From CBDDIP01 sp965279405 (lineage in GTDB: Bacteria > Actinomycetota > Acidimicrobiia > Acidimicrobiales > Ilumatobacteraceae), in assembly GCA_965279405.1 (NCBI GenBank), contig OZ257157.1, forward strand, positions 1,922,001 to 1,986,000: a DNA stretch of 64,000 nt, in the 5' to 3' direction. Positions 8,084-16,805 of the stretch are shown piece after piece. A model generated the notes under the pieces. The model had not been told where the DNA came from. It saw only the letters and a list, made by a program, of their open reading frames with translations, and searched no databases. The first letter of the stretch is position 1. Each line of letters begins with the position of its first letter. A program made the translations under genes and the position numbers.

Positions 8084-8968
8084 ATGGACGTCTTCACCAC
8101 CCCGCTCCTGACGGGGACGGCAACCGGTGCGATCCTGCTGTTGGCCGCGCTCGGCCTGACCCTGACGTTCGGTCAGATGGGCGTGATCAACATGGCCAAC
8201 GGCGAGTTCCTGATGGTCGGTGCCTACTCGGCCTACGTCACCCAGCAGGTGGTCAGCAGCGCCGGCATCTCGATCGTGATCGCGCTGCCCGTGGCCTTCG
8301 TGGTTGCCGGCCTCCTGGGCCTGCTCCTCGAGGTCTCGATCATCCAGTGGATGTACCGCCGCCCGCTCGACACGTTGCTCGTGACGGTCGGCGTCTCGCT
8401 GGTGCTCCAGCAGCTCGCGCAAGACATCTTCGGCGCCCAGGGCGACCCGGTCACGTTGCCGAGCTGGCTGAGCGGCCGCATCTCGGTGTTCGGCTACGAG
8501 TGGCCGCACCGCCAGCTGTTCACGATCGTGTTGGCCGTCGGCGCACTCGCCGGGCTCAGCGCCGTGCTGCGGTACACGTCCTTCGGTCGACGGATCCGGG
8601 CGACGGTGCAGAACCGTGAGCTCGCCGAGACGGTCGGTGTCTCGACCCGTGCGGTCGACCGCATCACGTTCTTCCTCGGCTCGGGTCTCGCAGGTGTGGG
8701 CGGGGTCGCCATCGCCTTGATCTCCGGCACGAACCCGCAGCTCGGTGCGTCGTACATCATCCCGGCCTTCCTGGTCGTCGTCATCGGCGGCGTCGGACAG
8801 CTCAAGGGCACGTTGATCGCCGCATGGGCCGTCGGCGTCGTCACCGCCTTCCTCACCGACTGGACCAGCGGATCGTGGGCGCAGGTCATCACCTTTGCCG
8901 TCGTGGTCGTCTTCCTCACGATGCGACCGCAGGGCCTGTTCACCGTCCGGACGAGGTCGCTCGCATGA
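8084..8968 (+). CDS. urtB: Urea ABC transporter permease UrtB
   Basis: A 294-residue inner-membrane permease of the LivH/UrtB family. The N-terminus has the family signature GATGAILLLAALGLTLTFGQ-like segment followed by MGVINMANGEFLMVGAY, and the protein has about eight hydrophobic segments. VGVSTRAVDRITFFLGSGLAG and GGVGQLKGTLIAAWAVG match the conserved region contacting the ATPases. It forms the membrane channel with UrtC. The stop overlaps the start of urtC (ATGA at 8965-8968), consistent with coupled translation. Confidence 0.93.
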   Translation: MDVFTTPLLTGTATGAILLLAALGLTLTFGQMGVINMANGEFLMVGAYSAYVTQQVVSSAGISIVIALPVAFVVAGLLGLLLEVSIIQWMYRRPLDTLLVTVGVSLVLQQLAQDIFGAQGDPVTLPSWLSGRISVFGYEWPHRQLFTIVLAVGALAGLSAVLRYTSFGRRIRATVQNRELAETVGVSTRAVDRITFFLGSGLAGVGGVAIALISGTNPQLGASYIIPAFLVVVIGGVGQLKGTLIAAWAVGVVTAFLTDWTSGSWAQVITFAVVVVFLTMRPQGLFTVRTRSLA

Positions 8969-10101
8969 GCATGGCTCGCCTGCGCTCGACGGTCGTCCCG
9001 CTGCTCGCCATCGCCCTGCTGGCCTACGTGCTGCTGGTGTGGGCGCCTGGCACGATGACGCCGTTCCGGCTCGGCAACCTCGGCCGCTACTGCGCGCTCG
9101 CGCTGGCTTCGATGGGCATCGGTCTGGCCTGGGGTCGTGGCGGCATGCTCGTGATGGGCCAGGGCGTGTTCTTCGGCCTCGGCGGCTACGCGATGGCCAT
9201 GCACATGAAGCTCGAGGCCGCCGGGCCCGGCAACGTGCCCGACTTCATGACGCTCTATGGCGACGGCACGATGCCGTCGTGGTGGGAGCCGTTCCGCAGC
9301 GGGCCGTTCACCATCTTCGCCATCGTCGCCGTGCCGGCGGTGGTGGCGTTCATCCTCGGCTACGCGATCCTCAAGCGACGGGTGAAGGGTGCGTACCTCG
9401 CCATCCTCACGCAGGCACTCGCCGTCGCCTTCGCCACGTTGCTGATCGCGACGATCAAGCAGACCGGTGGCTTCAACGGCCTGAACACGTTCACCACGTT
9501 CTTCGGTCACAACCTCTACGACCCCGACGTGAAGAAGAACCTCTACAAGATCGCCGCGGGTGCGGTGATCGTCTTCCTCGTCATCCTGTGGCAGCTCTAC
9601 CGCAGCCGGTACGGCGAACTGCTGGTCGCCACTCGCGACGCGGAGGAGCGCGTGCGCTTCCTCGGCTACGACCCGGCCAACATCAAGCTCGTCGCCTACG
9701 TCGTGGCTGCCATCATGGCCAGCGTCGGCGGCGCGCTGTTCGTGCCGATCGCCGGCATCATCTCGCCGACCAACGTGGACGCCGCGGCCTCGATCCTCCT
9801 CATCGCCGGCGTCGCCCTCGGTGGTCGCTCGACGTTGCTCGGGCCGGTGCTCGGTGCGATCGCCGTCGGGTACGGCCGGTCGACGCTGTCGGAGAAGTTC
9901 CCGACGCAGTGGACGTACTTCCAGGGCGCGCTGTTCATCATCGTCGTGCTGCTTCTCCCCAACGGCGTGGTGTCGCTGTGGAACGCGATCAAGTGGGTCT
10001 GGGCGCAGATCGCACCGTTCCTGCGAACCCGCGACCTGAGCCCAGCGCCGGACCGCGAGCTCGACCGTGGCGACCAGACGACATCGGAGGCGCTGGCATG
10101 A
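8965..10101 (+). CDS. urtC: Urea ABC transporter permease UrtC
   Basis: The 378-residue second permease belongs to the LivM/UrtC family. It shows LGRYCALALASMGIGLAWG, the GQGVFFGLGGYAMAMHM helix, ILTQALAVAFATLLIATIKQTGGFNGLN, and the conserved EAA-like stretch RVRFLGYDPANIKLVAYV. About ten membrane segments are expected. I start it at ATG 8965, within the urtB stop, rather than at the upstream frame extension. The charged tail (TRDLSPAPDRELDRGDQT) is cytoplasmic. It ends inside the start of urtD. Confidence 0.93.
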   Translation: MSMARLRSTVVPLLAIALLAYVLLVWAPGTMTPFRLGNLGRYCALALASMGIGLAWGRGGMLVMGQGVFFGLGGYAMAMHMKLEAAGPGNVPDFMTLYGDGTMPSWWEPFRSGPFTIFAIVAVPAVVAFILGYAILKRRVKGAYLAILTQALAVAFATLLIATIKQTGGFNGLNTFTTFFGHNLYDPDVKKNLYKIAAGAVIVFLVILWQLYRSRYGELLVATRDAEERVRFLGYDPANIKLVAYVVAAIMASVGGALFVPIAGIISPTNVDAAASILLIAGVALGGRSTLLGPVLGAIAVGYGRSTLSEKFPTQWTYFQGALFIIVVLLLPNGVVSLWNAIKWVWAQIAPFLRTRDLSPAPDRELDRGDQTTSEALA

Positions 10102-10865
10102 CCGCTTCGTTCATCGGCGAGGACTACCTCGAGATCCGCAACCTCACGGTCGACTTCGACGGCTTCAAGGCGATCAGCGGTGTCGACCTCACCTTCCTGC
10201 AAGGGCGGTTGCACTTCCTGATCGGCCCGAACGGTGCCGGCAAGACGACGTTGGTCGACGCCCTCACTGGGCTGGTGCACAGCACCGGTGAGGCGATGTT
10301 CCGTGAGCGCAACCTGCTGACGATGAAGTCGCACCGGATCGTTCGCCTCGGCGTCGGTCGTACGTTCCAGACCGCGTCGGTGTTCGAGAAGCTGACCGTG
10401 CTGCAGAACCTGGACATCGCCGCCGGTGTGCATCGCCGGGCGGGCCGGTTGCTGCTCGCTCGCGGCAAGGTGCCCGAGCGCGTCGAGCAAGCGCTGGAGA
10501 CCATCGGTCTGACCGCGCTGGCGAACCGACCGGCGGGGATCCTCGCCCACGGGCAGAAGCAGTGGCTCGAGGTCGGCATGCTGCTGGTGCAGGACGCCAA
10601 GGTGATGTTCCTCGACGAGACGGTGGCAGGCATGAGCGCCGGCGAGCGCGAAGAGACCGGCGACCTCCTCCAGCGCATCGTCGGCGATCGCACGATCGTC
10701 GTCATCGAGCACGACATGGAGTTCATGCGCCGCTACGCCGACTTCGTGACGGTGATGCACTCCGGCGCGGTGCTCGCCGAAGGCACGGTGGCCGAGATCC
10801 AGGCCGACCGGAAGGTGCAAGAGGTCTACCTGGGAACCGTGACGGAGGTGGCTGCGCATGGCTGA
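10098..10865 (+). CDS. urtD: Urea ABC transporter ATP-binding protein UrtD
   Basis: A 255-residue ABC ATPase of the LivG/UrtD type. Walker A is GPNGAGKTT (43-51), the Q-loop lies at GVGRTFQTAS, the signature is LAHGQKQWLE (149-158) and Walker B is VMFLDE (169-174), followed by TVAGMSAGE and the switch histidine in VIEHDMEF. Two small departures from the usual UrtD sequence are visible: Ala instead of Ser in LSHGQ and Thr instead of Pro after the Walker B Glu. The catalytic residues are intact. It overlaps urtC by four bases and urtE by eight. Confidence 0.92.
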   Translation: MTASFIGEDYLEIRNLTVDFDGFKAISGVDLTFLQGRLHFLIGPNGAGKTTLVDALTGLVHSTGEAMFRERNLLTMKSHRIVRLGVGRTFQTASVFEKLTVLQNLDIAAGVHRRAGRLLLARGKVPERVEQALETIGLTALANRPAGILAHGQKQWLEVGMLLVQDAKVMFLDETVAGMSAGEREETGDLLQRIVGDRTIVVIEHDMEFMRRYADFVTVMHSGAVLAEGTVAEIQADRKVQEVYLGTVTEVAAHG

Positions 10866-11550
10866 GCCGATGCTCGAGATGGTCGGCGTGACCGCGGGCT
10901 ACGGCCGCTCGATGGTCCTGTTCGACGTCAACCTGTCGATCCCCAAGGGCGGCGCCGCGGCCGTCATGGGTCACAACGGCGCCGGCAAGACGACGCTGCT
11001 GCGCGTCGCTGTCGGCCTGATTCCGGTGAAGTCCGGCCGGGTGCTGCTCGACGGTCGCGACGTCACCAGGTCGCGCCCCAACCGAAGGGTCCGCAACGGT
11101 CTCGGCTACGTCCCGCAGGGTCAGCTGTGCTTCCCGCAGATGACGACGCTGGAGAACCTGCAACTGGTCTCGACGGTCAAGTCCGACATCGACGAAGTGC
11201 TCGACACGTTCCCCGCGCTCACCAGTCTGTTGAGTCGGCGCGCTGGCCTGCTGTCGGGCGGTCAACGCCAGCAGCTCTCCATCGCGCGGACCCTGCTTGC
11301 GAAGCCGCGGCTGCTGATCCTCGACGAGCCGACCGAGGGCATTCAGCCCAACGTCGTCGCCGAGATCGAACAGGTCATCGTCGAGCTCACTCGTCGCGGC
11401 GATCTCACCGTGCTGCTGGTCGAGCAGCACGTCGGCTTCGCGCTGCGTTCGACCGACATGTACTACGTGCTCGAATCGGGTCGCATCACCGGCACCGGCG
11501 AAGGCGGCGAGCACTCGCTCGACGAAGTCCGCGCCGCCATGGCGGTGTGA
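10858..11550 (+). CDS. urtE: Urea ABC transporter ATP-binding protein UrtE
   Basis: The 230-residue second ATPase of the transporter (LivF/UrtE type). Walker A is GHNGAGKTT (38-46), signature LSGGQRQQLSIAR (132-144), Walker B LLILDEP (152-158), then TEGIQPNVVAEIE, typical of UrtE, and switch His in LVEQHVGFA. It is the last gene of the five-gene operon; 73 bases separate it from the next gene on the same strand, with no clear terminator. Confidence 0.93.
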   Translation: MAEPMLEMVGVTAGYGRSMVLFDVNLSIPKGGAAAVMGHNGAGKTTLLRVAVGLIPVKSGRVLLDGRDVTRSRPNRRVRNGLGYVPQGQLCFPQMTTLENLQLVSTVKSDIDEVLDTFPALTSLLSRRAGLLSGGQRQQLSIARTLLAKPRLLILDEPTEGIQPNVVAEIEQVIVELTRRGDLTVLLVEQHVGFALRSTDMYYVLESGRITGTGEGGEHSLDEVRAAMAV

Positions 11551-11623
11551 TCGCAAACTCCACCAGCGGAGGCTCCGGCAGCTGACACGATTGGCGCGTG
11601 CCGCCGTCGAGAGGTCGAACGCG

Positions 11624-12589
11624 ATGACCTTGATGACCCTTGTACGCAAGGCGACTGACACGACGCTGCCGACGGGCCTTCGCGTCCGTTCGTTGATGCA
11701 ATGCGTCGAGCTGTTCTGTCCGCTCGGGTTCCATGCGACCGTGGACCACCTGGCATCCAGTGTCGGGGTCACGCGCGGTCGGTGGACCTCTGAGAACGTC
11801 AACGATGCCATCGACCTCCTCGTCGAGGAGTGGCGCCGGCACGTTCAGTTCGACGAACAATGGGCCGATCGGCGGCGCGCCCTCAAGCGGATCGGACATC
11901 GAAACGTGACCCGGCTCGAGCGAGCCGAGTGCGAGGCGATGCCGTGGCTGACGTGGCCGAGAGAGAAGATCCGCAATCGCAGGACGGTGCGTCTCGCCGG
12001 CGCGCCGGCGGATGCGCTGCCCTTTCGACCTGTGCAGCGTGACGACTTCGAGACCGTGCAGGTGCTCATGCCAGGTTCGGTCCTCGCGTCGTCACGCGGC
12101 TTCGATGTACGGGTCGAAGGCGATTGGCTTCGTCTCCCGACCCGGATCTACAACGGGGAACCGGACGCAGCGTCGCTGGCCGTCTTGTCCGAATCCCAGC
12201 AGCTGATGATGCACTGCTTGTACACCAGGCACCACGACGGTCACGTTCGTCAGCGTCACCTGCAGCCGCTGTTGGTCGCTGACGAGAAGTGGGTGGTCCC
12301 GTACGTCGTCGCGCTGATCGGCGAGTACGTGGTCGAGATCATCGAGGACATCGATGCCGGGCTCGCCGACCTCGGCCGTCGCGCGTCGAAGCAACGTTCG
12401 CTGTTCGGGCGATTCGCCCGCGACAACTTCGCCTTCATCGAGCTCACACGCCAGCGCGTCTGGAGCTACTGGAGCGCATATCACCGGCACGACTACGCCC
12501 GACCGGGTCAGGGCGATGCGAGCTTGCCGGTGCATCCAGGTTTCACGCTCATCTCAGCGCTCGAGGTGGCGATGCGAGATCGGCTGTAG
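11624..12589 (+). CDS. Hypothetical protein
   Basis: A 321-residue protein that I cannot assign to a family. It has no signal peptide or membrane segment and is rich in Arg, Trp and His. Readable stretches are ERAECEAMPWLTWPREKIRNR near the middle and QQLMMHCLYTRHHDGHVRQRH later, with an acidic helix VVEIIEDIDAGLADL. The ATG at 11624 is chosen because GAGAGG lies about nine bases upstream; a TTG at 11591 is the only earlier option. Its 3' end overlaps the convergent DUF1801 gene by 41 bases. Confidence 0.65.
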   Translation: MTLMTLVRKATDTTLPTGLRVRSLMQCVELFCPLGFHATVDHLASSVGVTRGRWTSENVNDAIDLLVEEWRRHVQFDEQWADRRRALKRIGHRNVTRLERAECEAMPWLTWPREKIRNRRTVRLAGAPADALPFRPVQRDDFETVQVLMPGSVLASSRGFDVRVEGDWLRLPTRIYNGEPDAASLAVLSESQQLMMHCLYTRHHDGHVRQRHLQPLLVADEKWVVPYVVALIGEYVVEIIEDIDAGLADLGRRASKQRSLFGRFARDNFAFIELTRQRVWSYWSAYHRHDYARPGQGDASLPVHPGFTLISALEVAMRDRL

Positions 12590-12968
12590 AGCTACCAGCC
12601 CGCGCCGGTGGCCTTGACTCGTCGAGGCGAGCCTTGATGAGCTGCTTCAGTAGCGGAACCGGGAGCTCGCGGTCGTAGGAGAGCTTGATGAAGCCCTCGC
12701 CCGCTTCGTAGCCGGCGGCTTCCACCGCGGCGATCTGCGAGGCGAACTGTCGGGTCGGGAAGCGCAGCGAGCAGTGCGCCTTGTACGACTGCAGCATCAG
12801 CAGTCGAGTGCCGTCCTGCACGAACGCCGGGTTGTTCCAGTGCAGCGCCTCCTCTGCCTTCGGCAGGCCTTTCTGACACAGCTCGCGGAGCTTGGTCATG
12901 TGGGCAACGGCCTGCTTGGGCAGCTGGGCGTAGTAGTCGTCGAGGTTCTCGCGCTTCGGAGACGGCAT
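12549..12968 (-). CDS. DUF1801 (YdhG-like) protein
   Basis: The 139-residue product matches the DUF1801/YdhG family: DDYYAQLPKQAVAHMTKLREL at the start, the substrate-pocket-like EEALHWNNPAF, then LLMLQSYKAHCSLRFP and GFIKLSYDRELPVPLLKQLIK. The function of the family is not established; some members are linked to iron or stress responses. The ATG at 12968 is internal to a longer open frame but begins exactly where the family begins. The last 41 bases overlap the convergent neighbour. Confidence 0.78.
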   Translation of the reverse strand: MPSPKRENLDDYYAQLPKQAVAHMTKLRELCQKGLPKAEEALHWNNPAFVQDGTRLLMLQSYKAHCSLRFPTRQFASQIAAVEAAGYEAGEGFIKLSYDRELPVPLLKQLIKARLDESRPPARAGSSTADLASPPRALR

Positions 12969-13109
12969 GACTGCGATCTTAGGGACCGCGGTCAGCAGAC
13001 GAACTCTTGACGTCTTTCTGCCGGTGGGCTCCGTCATCGGCTGCGCCGCATCGAGTCACTCCTGCGAAGCCGCGCCGAACTGGGCGCGACTCGGCGGAGG
13101 AGGTCGATC

Positions 13110-14471
13110 GTGCAGAGGAACCGCGTTTGGAAGCGATGGAGCGCGGCAGCGTCGGTGACCGCGGTCGCGATGCTGACGAGCTCACCGTTGCGTGTTGAAG
13201 CCGACGTGCCACCGGTGCCGGCCGCGGTGCCGTTCAACGCGCCACTGTGCGCTGGCGAGACGGACATCGATCCGACCGATGCCGGCGCGCCGAACCCGGA
13301 CACGACGCTGATCTTCGGCGGCCGTCTCGACACCTACAACGCCGGCGGCGTGATCGCGCTCTACGACGTCTTCGGCTCGCAGGACCCGGGTGCGTACCCC
13401 GCAGTGTGCGGCACCCGCTACGTCGCTTCGGTCGGTGGACCCGTCTCGGAGTGGATGTTCTGCACCGACATCACCGCGCACGTCTGCGGCGGAACGACTG
13501 CAACTGGCGAGTCGTCGCAGGAGGACGTCGTCGTCGCACCGATCGCGCCGCTCGGCGGCCCGAACCCGAAGCTCGGTCCCGACCAGGAGGCGCTCATCGC
13601 CTTCCTCATCCAGCACGGCCACACCTATGCCGGTGTCGGCAACCAGTCCTTCGGTGGGACCACCGTCGCCGTTCAGGATGCGACGAGCACCACCGGCACG
13701 CGCAGCGCGCTGCAGACGTTGATCTGGTGCATCTCCGACACGCCGGCCCTCGACGACACGTCGGACTTCGCCGCGACCTGTGCAGCCAACATGGACGCCG
13801 CCGAACAAGCACGCCTGCTGGCGCTGATCCCTGGGACGCCGTCGCTGACGGTCACGCTCACGTCGTCGTCGGCCACCGCAACGGTCGGTGACGTCGTCGC
13901 GTTCACCTTGTCGACGAACATGTTCTCGGCGCCGATCACCATGACCAGCAGCCCACCCGCTCTGGTCGCCCTGTGCCCGGGTGAGACCGATGCGTCGCTG
14001 GTGGGCGATCAGTTGTCGGTCAACGGGACCGATGCGTCGGCGCCGTTGACCGTCGACCTCTGTGTCACCGTGGCGACTGCAGGGACGACGACGGTGGCAG
14101 CCTCCGGCACACCGCCATCCATCGACCACATCGGCTGGAACCAGAGCCCAGGGGCGCCGGGCATCGTCTGCCAGGTCTTCGCCACCTTCCAGGAGTCCAG
14201 TCGCACGACGGTCGGCGACAGCGCAACGGTCGCCGTCGCGGCCGCCGCATCGACCACGACGACCAGCACGACCACGACCACGACCACTGCGATCCCCACC
14301 ACGACTGCGGCGATCACCACGACCACGGCCGCGCGGACGGTTCCGATCGGCCTGCTCCCTACGACCGGCTCGACGACCACGGTGGTCGGCTCCGTCGCCG
14401 GTCTCCTTCTCGTCTTCTTGGGCGGTCTCCTCGTGATCGCCACCGTTCGTCGACGCCCAGCAAAGCTGTGA
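13110..14471 (+). CDS. LPxTG-anchored surface protein with probable Cys-Gln thioester domain
   Basis: A 453-residue secreted protein. A signal peptide spans about residues 1-31, and the C-terminus has a sortase motif LPTTG (416-420), a hydrophobic helix (about 427-445) and a basic tail. Residues 100-210 look like a thioester domain: Cys118 in WMFCTD and the LQTLIW motif (Gln202), which fits the family's hydrophobic-Q-x-x-hydrophobic-W pattern. Such domains form an internal Cys-Gln bond that can attach covalently to host or environmental surfaces. A beta-sandwich-like part (245-375) and a Thr-rich stalk (381-410) follow. The GTG start has GGAGGAGG seven bases upstream. No sortase gene lies in the window. 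The thioester call rests on spacing and motif only. Confidence 0.72.
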   Translation: MQRNRVWKRWSAAASVTAVAMLTSSPLRVEADVPPVPAAVPFNAPLCAGETDIDPTDAGAPNPDTTLIFGGRLDTYNAGGVIALYDVFGSQDPGAYPAVCGTRYVASVGGPVSEWMFCTDITAHVCGGTTATGESSQEDVVVAPIAPLGGPNPKLGPDQEALIAFLIQHGHTYAGVGNQSFGGTTVAVQDATSTTGTRSALQTLIWCISDTPALDDTSDFAATCAANMDAAEQARLLALIPGTPSLTVTLTSSSATATVGDVVAFTLSTNMFSAPITMTSSPPALVALCPGETDASLVGDQLSVNGTDASAPLTVDLCVTVATAGTTTVAASGTPPSIDHIGWNQSPGAPGIVCQVFATFQESSRTTVGDSATVAVAAAASTTTTSTTTTTTTAIPTTTAAITTTTAARTVPIGLLPTTGSTTTVVGSVAGLLLVFLGGLLVIATVRRRPAKL

Positions 14472-14497
14472 ACCCGAACGGACGTGGAGGTCGACGG

Positions 14498-14920
14498 ATG
14501 CTGGGTTCGATCGAACAGGACGAGTTCGTGTCGCGGAACGTCATCGCCATTGCGACCACGGTGCGCCGCGACGGGTCGCCGTCATCGTCGACGGTGTCGT
14601 TCGCCCGGGCCGGCGACCACCTGTACTTCACGACCACCCTGCACCGAGCCAAGGGTCGAATGCTTCTCCGCGATCCAAGATTGGCGCTGACGGTGCTCGA
14701 TCCGCATGCGCCGTGGTCGTTCGTCGTCGTCGAGGGTTCGGTGACGATCCACCGCGACAACCCGGCGAACCTGCGTGATCTGATCCTCGACCGGTGCGAG
14801 CATCCGGACTACCCGTGGTCGCGCTCCGAGGTCGAGCAGATGATCGTTGGTCCGGGGAGGGCGGTGTTCGAGCTCGTGCCGACGCGGGTCTCCGGTGTGG
14901 TCATGCCTCCGGAGACCTGA
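14498..14920 (+). CDS. PPOX-class flavin/F420-dependent oxidoreductase
   Basis: A 140-residue split-barrel protein of the pyridoxamine-5'-phosphate-oxidase-like class. Typical elements are IAIATTVRRDGSPSSSTVSF, LYFTTTLHRAKGRMLLRDP and a central VVVEGSVTI strand. Actinobacterial members of this group mostly use F420 or FMN to reduce small molecules; the cofactor cannot be read from the sequence. The ATG at 14498 follows GGAGG by seven bases, whereas a GTG at 14468 overlapping the previous stop has no such site. Confidence 0.8.
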   Translation: MLGSIEQDEFVSRNVIAIATTVRRDGSPSSSTVSFARAGDHLYFTTTLHRAKGRMLLRDPRLALTVLDPHAPWSFVVVEGSVTIHRDNPANLRDLILDRCEHPDYPWSRSEVEQMIVGPGRAVFELVPTRVSGVVMPPET

Positions 14921-14937
14921 CCCCCTCGAGGTCGGCG

Positions 14938-14984
14938 GTTCGTGTCGGCGACTTTCTACGTGGGACGTGAAGAAACTTCGACAG
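14938..14984. repeat. Left hairpin repeat flanking the restriction-modification module
   Basis: This 47-bp element is related to the one at 17763-17808: both start gttcgtgtcg, share tctacgtggg in the middle and end tcgacag. Here the arms (from 14944 and up to 14982) pair imperfectly. It lies between the PPOX gene and the methylase gene. About 135 bases of non-coding DNA then lead to the methylase start. Confidence 0.7.
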
Positions 14985-15119
14985 GAGCTTGAAGTAGCGG
15001 TGCCGAGCAGGTTTGCGGTCTTCGTATGGCACACCCCTTTGCGATGATGACCTCGGCGACCAAATCGGCCCTCGGTCCCTCGGACCCACTTCCGCCAGCA
15101 ACTAGTTTGGGGGTGTGCT

Positions 15120-16805
15120 GTGACTGGTCGTCGCCGGCATTCAGCAGAGCAAATGAGCCTTGGGCATGGGCTCGGGATGGACACGGACGTGCATCAGATC
15201 GACGAAGCTGACGAACACGGCGAGGTCTTCACCCGCCGCTGGATCGTCGAGCTGATCCTCGATCTCTCCGGCTACACGGCCGACAAGGACCTCGGAGGGA
15301 TGGTCGCAGTCGAGCCGTCCTGTGGTGCTGGCGCGTTCTTGGTGCCGATGGTCGAGCGTCTCATCGAGTCGTGCTCGCGCCATGACCGACCACTCACTGA
15401 TGTTCGCTCCGCGCTGCGGGCCTTCGACCTTCTCGCCAGCAATGCGGAGCTTGCCCAGAAGGCGGTCTGCAAAGCGCTGACGGATGCGGGGTTGGCTGAG
15501 AGCGTTGCTTTGGATGTGGCACGCGAGAGCGTGCGATCGGAGGACTTCCTCCTGTGTAAGCACGACCTTGGAAGCGCCGATTTCGTCCTCGGCAATCCGC
15601 CCTACGTCCGGCTCGAACAGGTTTCGTCGCAGCGAAGTGCGGCATATCGACGAGCCTGTCCCACGATGCGCGGCCGCGCCGACATCTTCGTCGGGTTCAT
15701 CGAGATTGGGCTGCGGTTGCTGCGCTCTGATGGCGTACTCGGCTTCATCGTCGCGGACCGTTGGATGCACAACCAGTACGGCAAGGACCTCCGTCAGTTC
15801 ATCGCCGCATCCTTCGCGGTCGACACCGTGATCTCGATGCACGATGTCGACGCGTTCGAGGAGCGGGTGTCTGCCTACCCGGCCGTCACGATCCTTCGTC
15901 GTCGGCCGCAAGGCGAAGCAGTCATCGCCGAGACAAGTCGCGCATTCAGCGAACGAGACGGTGTGTCCTTCCGCCGTTGGAGAGGTTCACGCCGCGGCTC
16001 CCTGTCGAACGGCGCGGTGCAGGCCGCTCGACTATCGACCTGGCCTGACTCGGCGAGTTCGTGGCCGTCGGGTGATCCGAAAAATGTTGCGGTCGTGCTT
16101 GACCTGGAACGCAGGTTCCCACCGCTGGAGGACCCGACGACAGGAACGCGTGTCGGCATCGGCGTCGCGACCGGCAACGACTCGGTGTTTCTGACGCGCA
16201 ACCGGGATCTGGTGGAGCCCGATCGCTTGCTTCCGCTGTTGATGACTCACGACACCGTGAGTGGGCAGGTCGAGTGGTCTGGCACGCACTTGGTTAACCC
16301 ATGGGATGACGGGCGATTGGTCGATCTCGCCGAGTTCCCCCGTCTTCGCACATACCTGCAGTCGCATGGGGCCGAGGTCCGCGCTCGGCATGTAGCCCAG
16401 CAGAACAAGAGTCGCTGGTACCGCACGATCGATCGCGTCGAGCCGGGCTTGCTCGAGCGCGACAAGCTCGTGATCCCCGACCTGAAGGCGTATCTCCAGC
16501 CGGTCCTCGATCGTGGGACTGCGTACCCGCATCACGGCCTGTACTTCGTCACCTCGGAGAGGTGGGACCTCGAGGTGCTCGGGGGACTGCTCCTCTCCGA
16601 CATCGCGGAGCTCTTCGTCTCGACCTACTGCGTGAAGATGCGAGGGGGGTGCTACCGCTTCCAAGCCCAGTACCTCCGACGCATTCGCGTGCCGCAACTG
16701 AGCAGTGTCGGAAAAAGGGATGCGGCGCACCTGAAACGAGCCTTCGCCAGTCGTGACCGGACGTCAGCCAGCGCGATCGCTCGTCGGCTATACGGAATCG
16801 ACTAG
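15120..16805 (+). CDS. Type II N6-adenine DNA methyltransferase (gamma class, Eco57I/TaqI-like)
   Basis: The 561-residue protein methylates adenine in a DNA recognition site using S-adenosylmethionine. The SAM-binding motif I is VEPSCGAGAF (64-73) and the catalytic motif IV is NPPY (159-162), preceded by SADFVLG; FTRRWIVELILDL (37-49) is motif X, so the order is X-I-IV, as in gamma-class enzymes. The C-terminal half (about 330-540), including VRARHVAQQNKSRWYRTIDR and GGCYRFQAQYLRRI, resembles the TaqI/Eco57I-like target-recognition domain. The specificity cannot be predicted. GTG at 15120 is taken as start; ATGs at 15153 and 15177 are possible. Its stop is adjacent to that of the convergent nuclease gene, its likely partner. 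Confidence 0.88.
   Translation: MTGRRRHSAEQMSLGHGLGMDTDVHQIDEADEHGEVFTRRWIVELILDLSGYTADKDLGGMVAVEPSCGAGAFLVPMVERLIESCSRHDRPLTDVRSALRAFDLLASNAELAQKAVCKALTDAGLAESVALDVARESVRSEDFLLCKHDLGSADFVLGNPPYVRLEQVSSQRSAAYRRACPTMRGRADIFVGFIEIGLRLLRSDGVLGFIVADRWMHNQYGKDLRQFIAASFAVDTVISMHDVDAFEERVSAYPAVTILRRRPQGEAVIAETSRAFSERDGVSFRRWRGSRRGSLSNGAVQAARLSTWPDSASSWPSGDPKNVAVVLDLERRFPPLEDPTTGTRVGIGVATGNDSVFLTRNRDLVEPDRLLPLLMTHDTVSGQVEWSGTHLVNPWDDGRLVDLAEFPRLRTYLQSHGAEVRARHVAQQNKSRWYRTIDRVEPGLLERDKLVIPDLKAYLQPVLDRGTAYPHHGLYFVTSERWDLEVLGGLLLSDIAELFVSTYCVKMRGGCYRFQAQYLRRIRVPQLSSVGKRDAAHLKRAFASRDRTSASAIARRLYGID

Noticed and set aside
6344..8509. 721-codon open frame on the minus strand across urtA and urtB
   Set aside because: It is antisense to a clear transporter operon and its product is a low-complexity Arg/His/Asp-rich string, as expected from GC-rich codon shadows.
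14230..14340. Thr codon-rich repeat as a separate repeat element
   Set aside because: It is the in-frame Thr-rich stalk of the LPTTG surface protein, not an independent element.
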